NCBI GenBank assembly: GCA_963710725.1
Contig: CAVQBJ010000006.1
Span: 1 to 64,000 of the forward strand
Direction of reading: 5' to 3'
Origin: CAVQBJ01 sp963710725
Lineage (GTDB): Bacteria; Actinomycetota; Thermoleophilia; Solirubrobacterales; Solirubrobacteraceae
Length of the DNA stretch: 64,000 nucleotides
The notes under the pieces are model-generated. The model was given only the letters and a program-made list of their open reading frames with translations. It searched no databases and was not told the origin of the DNA. This document shows, piece after piece, positions 23,138 through 30,232 of the stretch. How positions within the stretch are numbered: position 1 is the first letter of the stretch; each line of letters begins with the position of its first letter. The translations under genes and the position numbers were made by a program.

Positions 23138-25560
23138 GTGAAGCAGACCCCACTGCGTTCCCGCCTGGCCTCCGTGGCGTTCGTGATCCTGGTCGCGGCG
23201 GCCTGGCTGTACCTCGCCCCCACGCAGATCGGGGGGGCGACCACGTATCTCACCACGAGCGGCATCAGCATGGAGCCGCGCTTCCACTCCGGCGACCTGG
23301 CGCTGGTCCGACCCGCCGACCGTTACTCGGTGGGCGAGATCGTGGCGTATCACAGCACGCTGCTGCACACCATCGTGCTGCACCGCATCATCGGCCGCGA
23401 CGGCGATCGTTACGTCTTCAAGGGGGACAACAACAACTTCGTCGACCCCACCCATCCAGTGCGCTCCCAGCTGGTCGGCGCGCTGTGGCTGCGGATCCCC
23501 CAGGGCGGCCGCGTCTTGGGTTGGCTGCACAGCCCTCCGGTCGTCGCGGTCCTGGTCGTGGCAATCTTTCTCCTGCTGTTCGGGGCCGACGAGGAGCGCC
23601 GCCGACGTGACCGCCGTCGGCGCGGCGGCCGCGGATCCGTCCGCGAAGGAGCACGCTCGATGAGCGGTCGAGATTCCGGCGTCCCGTCAGACAACCGGGG
23701 CCTGCTCACGGCGGTAGCGGCCGTCGTGGTGTTCTTCGTCCTCGGCCTATATGCCTTCACCCGGCCGGCGCGCGATCCCGCCACCACGAAGATTGCCTAC
23801 AGCCAGGGCGTGAGCTTCGGCTATAGCGCCAGCGCGCCGGCCGGACCGGTGTACCCCGACGGGAGCGTCACCACCGGCGACCCGATCTTCCTCAACCTCG
23901 TGCACGAGATCCGCGTGCAGGTCGACTATCGCCTGACGACAGTCGTCGCGCACACGCTCGCGGGCACCGAGGACGTCCTCGTGCGACTCACCGGGCCGGG
24001 CGGCTGGACCCGCAGCACGCAGATCACGCCGGCGGTGCATTTCACGGGCGATCAAGCGACCGCCGCGGTGACACTCAGCCTGCCCTATATCCAGTCCCTG
24101 TTCGCGCAGGTCGCGAGGTTGACCGGCGCCCCCGCAGAAGCCGGGTATTCGGTCGCCGTCGTCCCTCAGATTCGAATCGGCGGCACGCTCGCGGGCCAGC
24201 CGCTCAACACCAGCCTCAACCCCGTGCTGAGCCTCCAGCTCGCCGGCGTGCAGTTGCTGCCGGGCGTCGGCTCGAGCTCTTCAGGCAACCCGCCGAGCGA
24301 CCTCGACTACAGCCAGAGCGGAACCATCCCCCGGGCCGCGACGACGGCGAGCACGATCAGCGTGCTCGGGCGCACGCTCAAGATCTCGACGCTTCGCTGG
24401 CTCTCGCTGTTCGGATTCCTGGTCGCCGGCGCGAGCGCGCTGCTCATGCTCCAGCTGAAGCGCCGCGAGCCGTTCGCCGAGACGGCTCGAATCCAGTCGC
24501 GATACGGGCACCTGATCGTTTCGATCGTCGGCGCCCCGACCCTCACGGGCCGGTCGGTGTTCGATGTGGCGAGCATCAAGGCCCTGGTCGCGCTGGCTGA
24601 ACGGAGCGAGCGGCTGATCCTGCACCAGTACGGCGATAGCGCCGACACGTTCCTCGTCGACGACGAGGGCACCGTCTATCGGTACCGCACGCGACCCACC
24701 GGCGTGGTGTGGAGCGATAGCCCGGCGATTGTGGCGCCAGCCGTTCGTCCGGTCGACCGGCCCCCGGCGCGGCAAAACGGCGCCGGCGGCGCGGCCGCCG
24801 GGCGCGACGCGGTGTCCGTCGTCGCTACGGGCGATGGGAACCGTCCAGCCCCCGATCCGCCCGCCGATCTCGCCGCCTACGCCGATTCGTCTCGACGTGC
24901 TCCGGCCGCGACGAAGACGGCCGGATTGCGTCGTCCCGTGCCTCCTTCGCCGGTCGTTCAAGTGCGGCTCGACGATCCCCCTCGTGCGCAACCCGCCGCC
25001 GCGGCAGTGGGGGCGGTGCATCCTGTGGTGCCCATCGCCCCCGTCCTCCGCGTCCCCGTCGACGGTCCGTCGTCGTCTGCCCGAGCGGCGCGCGAGGGGG
25101 CGTGGCCTCGTCCGGCGCCTGCGGTGTCGGTGGAGTCTGCGTCGGTTGGTGATCGGTCGCCCGGGCGGCCGGCTGACACTCCGGATGCGGGGGCGTGGCC
25201 TCGTCCGGCGCCTGCCGTGTCGGTGGACTCTGCGTCGGTTGGCGATCCGTCGCCCGGGCGGCCGGCTGACACTCCGATGCGGGGGCGTGGCCTCGTCCGG
25301 CGCCTGCCGTGTCGGTGGACTCTGCGTCGGTTGGCGATCCGTCGCCCGAGCGCTCGGCTGACACTCCGGATGCGGGGGCGCGACCCGCGCCCGTGGCGTC
25401 GGCCGATCCTCGCTCCGCCGCCGATCCGCCGCGCGTGCGGCCCGCCCCTGCCTCAGGCACGCCACGATGGGACAACCTGCCGGTGGGGTTGCGATCCCGA
25501 CTTCAGTCCGGACGCGGACTGTGGGGGGAGATCCACCGAAAGCTCCGAGAGGACCGGTGA
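23138..25560 (+). CDS. ER-type (SipW-like) signal peptidase I fused to DUF5305-like domain; frameshifted C-terminus
   Basis: Residues ~1-165 are an ER/archaeal-type signal peptidase. They have an N-terminal membrane helix, TSGISMEPRFHSGDL with the catalytic Ser, then IVLHRIIGRDGDRYVFKGDNNNFVD. In this class a His, not a Lys, is the partner. A second membrane helix follows. An internal ATG 23660 after AAGGAG may also be used. Residues ~175-455 resemble DUF5305: a membrane helix, an extracellular beta region and another helix (WLSLFGFLVAGASALLML). The tail contains three 93-bp repeats encoding WPRPAPAVSVxSASVGDxSP; the middle unit is 92 bp. As read, the frame shifts and runs to 25825 over a terminator and an opposing gene. 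Adding one base restores a sensible end at 25560 (IHRKLREDR). Confidence 0.7.
25096..25378 (+). repeat. 93-bp tandem repeat with a 1-bp deletion
   Basis: GGGGGCGTGGCC recurs at 25096, 25189 and 25281, with the partial unit starting again at 25374. Spacings are 93, 92 and 93 bp. The short unit reads CTCCGATGC where the others read CTCCGGATGC. This shifts the reading frame of the fusion protein. Confidence 0.85.
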
Positions 25561-25660
25561 CGAGCGAGCAGCCGCCGTCGTCGGGCGAATTCGCGGTCCC
25601 CGATCGTGGCCCCGGGGTGAGGGCGACCTCCAGCAAACGCGGCTCCTCCACGTGATGCGA

Positions 25661-25689
25661 GCCGGGCGGCGTCGGCGACGCCGCCCGGC
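25661..25689. terminator. Bidirectional hairpin terminator between convergent genes
   Basis: GCCGGGCGGCGT and ACGCCGCCCGGC form a perfect 12-bp stem with the loop CGGCG. It lies 100 bp after the restored stop at 25560 and 11 bp before the stop of the opposing gene (25701). Confidence 0.75.
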
Positions 25690-25700
25690 CTGCATGGCAC

Positions 25701-26360
25701 TCAGCTGGCCACGGGCGGCGGGCTCGGACTGGCCGTCAGGTCCGTCAGGACCATCTGGGCGGCGGCTGCCACCTGGGACTGGGCGTCGCGCACGGCCTGC
25801 CCGAAGGTCGCCACGGCGGCGGTGATGGCGCGACCAGCCGCTGCGCGGGCCGCGGCACACGCCGCCGGGCTGAACGCGGCGAGGCTCGCCACCACGCCCT
25901 GGCTCGACGTCGTGCTCGTGGAAGTGGTCGTCGTGGTGACGGTGGAGGTCGCGGTCGAGGACGTCGTGGTGGTCGATGTGGTCGGCGGCGGCGGAGCTGT
26001 TCTCGAGCAGCCCGCCGCTGCGCTCGCGTAGGCCGAGCGCAGCGCCGACTGCTCAGCCGCGAACGCCGACCGAACCGCGGCGCTCGCGCTCGCCTCGCTC
26101 GCCGCGAGTGCGGCGCAGTCGGTGCGCAGCTGGGCGAGCTGGGCTGCCGTCACACCGGCCAGCGGGCCGCGGGTGGGCGTCGGCGGGCCGGCTCGGTTCA
26201 CCGCCCGACACACGCTCTGCGCGCGGGCGGCGCCTCCAGCCCCGGCCAGCGGAGCGTGATGCACCGAGCCGTGCGGGAGTGCTGCTGCGCTTGCGGCGAA
26301 GACGGTGGTACTGGCGATCGCGGCGAGTCCGAGCACGCGTGCCGTAATGATTCCGTTCAT
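25701..26360 (-). CDS. Secreted Ala/Thr-rich hypothetical protein
   Basis: A 219-residue exported protein with signal peptide MNGIITARVLGLAAIASTTVFAASAAA. The mature part has Cys at four places (SVCRAV, RTDCAAL, AAGCSRT, AACAAAR) in Ala-rich helices. These are interrupted by a long Thr/Ser linker (TSTTTTSSTATSTVTTTTTS), typical of extended wall-spanning linkers. The helices on each side have similar content, so they may pair by disulfides. Function is unknown. It is convergent with the signal peptidase fusion and may belong to the same surface programme. Confidence 0.7.
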   Translation of the reverse strand: MNGIITARVLGLAAIASTTVFAASAAALPHGSVHHAPLAGAGGAARAQSVCRAVNRAGPPTPTRGPLAGVTAAQLAQLRTDCAALAASEASASAAVRSAFAAEQSALRSAYASAAAGCSRTAPPPPTTSTTTTSSTATSTVTTTTTSTSTTSSQGVVASLAAFSPAACAAARAAAGRAITAAVATFGQAVRDAQSQVAAAAQMVLTDLTASPSPPPVAS

Positions 26361-26561
26361 CAGACGTGCCTCCTGAGGGGTGCAGGCGGCCTCCAGGTGG
26401 GGGCCGTGGCGATCATCGTCCCCCTGACCGGCTCGCCGCCGCTCAGAAACGGACGGATCGACGAGGTGCGGCGCTCACGGCGGTGAGGTACGAGTAGGAG
26501 AACGACGCACGCGGGCGCTCAACGCGTCGGCTGCCAGAGGGCGATCCCCCGGCTGCCGGCG

Positions 26562-27218
26562 TCACGCCGCCAGGCGAAACGGCGGATAGGTGTCGGTCAC
26601 GAGGATGAGCGCGTAGGCCGCCACTCGATTGTGCCAGCGGATCACACCCTCGACGTAGCTGAAGATGCCGCCCGGGTAACGCCCAGAGAAGAGGATCGCG
26701 AACCACGCGGCGACCACGGCGAAGAACGCTCCGAGGTACAGGAAGAACAGCGCGATGTAGTGCGGTATCGCCAGCAGCCACTTGACGAGCGGCAGCCAGC
26801 GGTTCAACCCCTCCTGCGCGTCCGGGTAGGGAAAGTCGAGATGCACCGACTGCTCCTCGTCGGTCGAGGGGTAGCGGTCGTCCATCAGGGCGAGGTACAC
26901 CCCAACCCGGTTGGCGAACCGCAACAGCTGTAGGTTCCAATCGAACCACCAGCGCGGGTACTTCTGACGGAAGACGATCATCAGCAGTGGCGGAACGCTC
27001 AGCAGTCCGGTGCCGCCGATGGCAATCGTCGTGGCGCCGTGCGATCCGCTGCTGAGCTCGGCGCTGTACCCGCCGATCGAGCCGAGCACGATCGCGATCG
27101 GTATCACCCAGAAGATCCGTAGCGCGCTCGTGAGGCGATCGAGATCGCGCGCCGGGTAATCGACCGAGAACCGCAGGGGGTACGCGTCGCCGGTCAGCGA
27201 CGGGCCGGGGGTCGTCAT
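26562..27218 (-). CDS. DUF4389 membrane protein
   Basis: A 218-residue protein with the DUF4389 layout. It contains YPLRFSVDYPARDLDRLTSALRIFWVIPIAIVL, a first pair of membrane helices, and PLLMIVFRQKYPRWWFDWNLQLLRF. Then comes DDRYPSTDEEQSVHLDFPYP, a second membrane pair around WLLAIPHYIALFFLYLGAFFA, and the end FSGRYPGGIFSYVEGVIRWHNRVAAYALILVTDTYPPFRL. The role is unknown. Its ATG (27218) overlaps the stop of an upstream micro-ORF as ATGA, implying coupled translation. Confidence 0.85.
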   Translation of the reverse strand: MTTPGPSLTGDAYPLRFSVDYPARDLDRLTSALRIFWVIPIAIVLGSIGGYSAELSSGSHGATTIAIGGTGLLSVPPLLMIVFRQKYPRWWFDWNLQLLRFANRVGVYLALMDDRYPSTDEEQSVHLDFPYPDAQEGLNRWLPLVKWLLAIPHYIALFFLYLGAFFAVVAAWFAILFSGRYPGGIFSYVEGVIRWHNRVAAYALILVTDTYPPFRLAA

Positions 27219-27307
27219 TCGCCGGCCTCCGCCGCCCCGGCCACCGCCTGGGCGATCGCGCGCGTGTTGCGATAGCCCGACTCGTAGACCACCAGAGCGT
27301 TGCCCAC
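27215..27307 (-). CDS. 30-codon flavodoxin-like micro-ORF
   Basis: GTG 27307 follows GGGAGG and encodes VGNALVVYESGYRNTRAIAQ followed by AVAGAAEAGE and a stop. This is the first strand, FMN phosphate-loop region and first helix of a flavodoxin (compare ALVVYESxxGNTRAIA), and then it ends. The stop overlaps the DUF4389 start. It may be a truncated flavodoxin domain kept as a translational leader, or a relic. The glycine of the GNT loop is replaced by Arg, so flavin binding is unlikely. Confidence 0.55.
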   Translation of the reverse strand: MGNALVVYESGYRNTRAIAQAVAGAAEAGE

Positions 27308-27434
27308 CGATGCCTCCCGCCTGAAGCTCGACGATTGCCGTTCAGCCTGCCGAGCCAGACTGGCGCCGGTCCGTCCGCCGCGCATCGGTGGCCCGCCACG
27401 TGGGCGCTCGGTCTACTACTGAGGGAGCGACTGC

Positions 27435-27827
27435 TCAGGCGGCCGGCTGGACGATCATCAGCGAGTGGCCATCGGGGTCGCGGAACCAGAACATCGGCGG
27501 CACCGGGTCACCCATGCGGGAGACCTCGGCGTCGACGTCGACGCCGAGGGACTGGAGGTGGGCGTGGGTGGCGTCGACGTCGTCGGTCGTTAGCGTGATC
27601 CCGGTCTGCGTCCCCTCGACCCTGTCCCCCGGGCGCGGCGGAGTGAGGGCGATGCCGGTCGTGCCCCGGGGCGGGTAAACCTCAACCCAGCGGTAGGCGC
27701 CACCAAAGGGGATGTCGGTGCGTTTCTCGAAGCCGAGCCCCTCGTAGAACGTGATCGAGCGATCCTGATCGGTCGATGGGATGCACACGAGGTTGATCTC
27801 GTTGATCCCGCTGGCGGTGGTGGTCAC
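27435..27827 (-). CDS. VOC-family (glyoxalase/bleomycin-resistance-like) protein
   Basis: A 130-residue single-domain vicinal-oxygen-chelate protein. GTG 27827 follows AAGGAGG. It opens NEINLVCIPSTDQDRSITFYEGLGFEKR and then has the paired beta-alpha-beta-beta-beta module GITLTTDDVDATHAHLQSLGVDVDAEV. It ends MFWFRDPDGHSLMIVQP, the usual final strand with a potential metal-ligand position. The substrate cannot be told from sequence. It is transcribed divergently from the secreted protein at 28016. Confidence 0.8.
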   Translation of the reverse strand: MTTTASGINEINLVCIPSTDQDRSITFYEGLGFEKRTDIPFGGAYRWVEVYPPRGTTGIALTPPRPGDRVEGTQTGITLTTDDVDATHAHLQSLGVDVDAEVSRMGDPVPPMFWFRDPDGHSLMIVQPAA

Positions 27828-28015
27828 TTCGGGCCTCCTTGTCGTGGGGTACAGCAGCTGAGACCGTGGCGAGGGCGGAAACTCACCGGCCGCGACATAG
27901 TCTCGACGGTTTCGCGCGCCGCCGCCAGGGGCAGAACCGACCAGGGGCCGCCGCGTGTCTGGCAAGATGGGCGCACGCGCTGCCTTCACCACTCGTCAAC
28001 GCCGAGGAGGACCCG

Positions 28016-28474
28016 ATGAAGCGCCTTGCGACCCCGTTCATCGTGCTGCTGGCGCTCGTCTCGACCGCCTCGGTCGCCCGGGCCAGCGATTCGAGTCTCG
28101 AACACGCCCTCTCCGTCTATAAGGGCCGGTTGACCGCCGACATCGGCTACCTCGCGAGCTTCTCCGCGCCGAACCGCTCCGGAGCCGGCGGTGCGCTGTC
28201 GAGGCTCTCGAGGGTGGAGAGCGACCTCGCCGGAGCCCGCCAAGCGGCCACCGGTCAGCAGGGCTCGAGTAGCTCGGGCCGCAAGGGGCGGGCGCTCGTG
28301 CTCTCGGGATTGGGCGACGCACTCGGCGCCGCGGGGGACGCGCGGGCGTCCGCGACCGCCGCGCGCTCGGGGAAGAGCTCGACCGCGCGGAGCGACGCCA
28401 GGAGCGAGACCAGCGAGATCAATCGCGCGATTCCGCTCTTCCAGCAGGGCGGCACGCTCCTGCATCTCTTCTGA
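28016..28474 (+). CDS. Small secreted hypothetical protein
   Basis: A 152-residue protein. ATG 28016 follows GAGGAGGA and begins a signal peptide (MKRLATPFIVLLALVSTASVARA). The mature region is helical and Ser/Ala-rich. Its repeated spacing (SLEHALSVYKGRLTADIGYL, RVESDLAGARQAATGQQ, SARSETSEINRAIPLFQQ) suggests a helical bundle. No cysteines are present in the mature part. Function is unknown. It ends 15 bp before the next gene, so they are probably co-transcribed. Confidence 0.65.
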   Translation: MKRLATPFIVLLALVSTASVARASDSSLEHALSVYKGRLTADIGYLASFSAPNRSGAGGALSRLSRVESDLAGARQAATGQQGSSSSGRKGRALVLSGLGDALGAAGDARASATAARSGKSSTARSDARSETSEINRAIPLFQQGGTLLHLF

Positions 28475-28488
28475 CCGGCGGGCCGGCG

Positions 28489-30093
28489 ATGTACGCACGA
28501 GCCTTGGCCAGCGGGCGGCTCGTCGTCGCGGACCGCCGCTGGGGTGACGTGTGGGCGCCGTGGCTCGCGGGGCTCGCCGCGATCTGTGCGGTGCTCGTCG
28601 GGGTGCGCGGGATCGACCTGCCTGCCGCCGTGTACCGCGTCGAGCTGTTCCACAGCAGCGGCCTGACGCTATGGGACAGCCAGTGGTACGGCGGTCACCT
28701 CACGATCGACTACAGCGTGCTGTTCCCGCCGGTCGCGGGACTGCTCGGCATCCCGGCCATGGAGACGGCGGCGGCGGTCGTCGCGGCGCTCGTGTTCGAC
28801 CGGCTCGTGGTCGATCGCTTCGGTCCGAGCGCACGCGCCGGCTCGATCGTCTTCGCACTCGGCACCCTTGCGCCGGTGCTCATCGGACAGCTGCCGTTCC
28901 TGCTCGGCGAGGCCCTCGCGCTCTGCGCCTTCTGGGCGGCACGGCACCGATGGTGGGCGGTGGCGGGCGTCTGCGCGATCGCCACCGCCCTGGCCAGCCC
29001 GCTCGCCGGCGCCTTCCTCGTGCTCGCGCTCGCCGCCTGGGCTCTGTCGAGCGATCGCCCGAGCCGCCGCGCCGTCGTCGCCGTCACGCTGGTGGCCGCG
29101 CTGGCGGTCGCGTTACCGGGGTTGGCCCTGCCCGGTCAGGGGACCATGCCGTTTCCGCCGCTCGACTTCGCGTGGCTGCTGGCGCTCTTCGCCGGCGCCG
29201 GACTGCTCGTGCCGGCCCGCGATCGCGGACTCCAGATCGCCGCTGCGCTCTATGTGCTGGCCATCGTGGCCAGCTTCGTCGTGCCGACCGCGGTCGGCGG
29301 GAACATCAGCCGCCTCGGCGAATCGCTCGGCGCACCGCTCGCCGTGTGTGTCCTGTGGCCCCGCCGCCGCCTCGCGCTCTGCGCTGCGGTCGTGCCCCTG
29401 CTGCTGCTGCAGTGGACCCCGGCGCTCACCACGATCGCTGCGACCGCGCATGACCCCTCCACCAGTGCGGCGTACTTCCGCCCGCTGGTGGCCTACCTGC
29501 GGGCGCACGACGAGCCGCCCGCGCGTGTGGAGGTGGTGCCGACAAAGCTGCACTGGGAGGCGGCGTATGTCGCTCCGGTACTGCCTCTCGCGCGAGGATG
29601 GGAGCGCCAGCTCGACGTCGCCGAGAACCCGATCTTCTACGGTGGCCGCGGAACGCTGACGGCGAGCGACTACCGGGCCTGGCTGCTGGCCAACGGCGTG
29701 CGCTACGTCGCGCTTCCGGACGTCGCGCTCGACTACGCCGCGGTCGCCGAGGGTCGCCTCGTGCGCGCCGGCGTGCCCGGCCTGCGGCCGGTCTGGCACA
29801 ACGCACACTGGCGGGTGTTCGAGGTGACCGGCTCGGCCGGACTCGTCAGCGGTCCGGGCCGGCTGCTCGACCTCGACTCGGACGGCGCGACGATCGATGT
29901 CAGCGGCGCCGGCGTGATCCTGCTGCGGGCCCGATACGTCCCGAATTGGTCGCTCGTCTCCGGTTCGGCCTGTGTGACCGAGAGCCGGGGTGGGTGGATC
30001 GACGTGGCCACCCGCCATCGCGGCCGCGTGGTGCTCGCCGTTTCGCTGCTGCCGGGGCGCCACGGCACGCCCGGGTGCGCGATGCGGGGCTGA
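28489..30093 (+). CDS. Multi-pass membrane protein, possible GT-C-type
   Basis: A 534-residue protein with about nine to eleven membrane helices in its first ~330 residues. A soluble extracytoplasmic C-terminal domain follows. The first loop holds FHSSGLTLWDSQWYGGHLTIDYSVLFPP. Acidic residues in the first loop and the membrane-then-soluble layout resemble GT-C glycosyltransferases that use polyprenyl donors, but no DxD or other signature proves it. The soluble domain (YLRAHDEPPARVEVVPTKLHWE...YVALPDVALDY) resembles the C-terminal part of actinobacterial 6-pyruvoyl-tetrahydropterin synthase-related membrane proteins. A hairpin follows the stop. Confidence 0.6.
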   Translation: MYARALASGRLVVADRRWGDVWAPWLAGLAAICAVLVGVRGIDLPAAVYRVELFHSSGLTLWDSQWYGGHLTIDYSVLFPPVAGLLGIPAMETAAAVVAALVFDRLVVDRFGPSARAGSIVFALGTLAPVLIGQLPFLLGEALALCAFWAARHRWWAVAGVCAIATALASPLAGAFLVLALAAWALSSDRPSRRAVVAVTLVAALAVALPGLALPGQGTMPFPPLDFAWLLALFAGAGLLVPARDRGLQIAAALYVLAIVASFVVPTAVGGNISRLGESLGAPLAVCVLWPRRRLALCAAVVPLLLLQWTPALTTIAATAHDPSTSAAYFRPLVAYLRAHDEPPARVEVVPTKLHWEAAYVAPVLPLARGWERQLDVAENPIFYGGRGTLTASDYRAWLLANGVRYVALPDVALDYAAVAEGRLVRAGVPGLRPVWHNAHWRVFEVTGSAGLVSGPGRLLDLDSDGATIDVSGAGVILLRARYVPNWSLVSGSACVTESRGGWIDVATRHRGRVVLAVSLLPGRHGTPGCAMRG

Positions 30094-30127
30094 GGCGGTC
30101 AGTGGCCGTCGTCTCACGCTGACCGCC
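30094..30127 (+). terminator. Hairpin terminator candidate
   Basis: GGCGGTCAG and CTGACCGCC pair perfectly (9 bp) with a 16-nt loop, directly after the stop at 30093. There is no T-run. Confidence 0.5.
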
Positions 30128-30232
30128 CCGCGCACCGCCTGCGCGATTCCCGGGGCGCCGAGCGACCTCGTCGTATCCTGTCCCTGCACTCTGTCTCCGG
30201 TCGGAGCAGATCCTCGAGAAGGGCACTGGTCC

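Noticed and set aside
25561..25825. Continuation of the signal peptidase frame to 25825
   Set aside because: It crosses a 12-bp terminator hairpin and a clear opposing gene, and is Arg-rich; best explained by the 1-bp repeat deletion.
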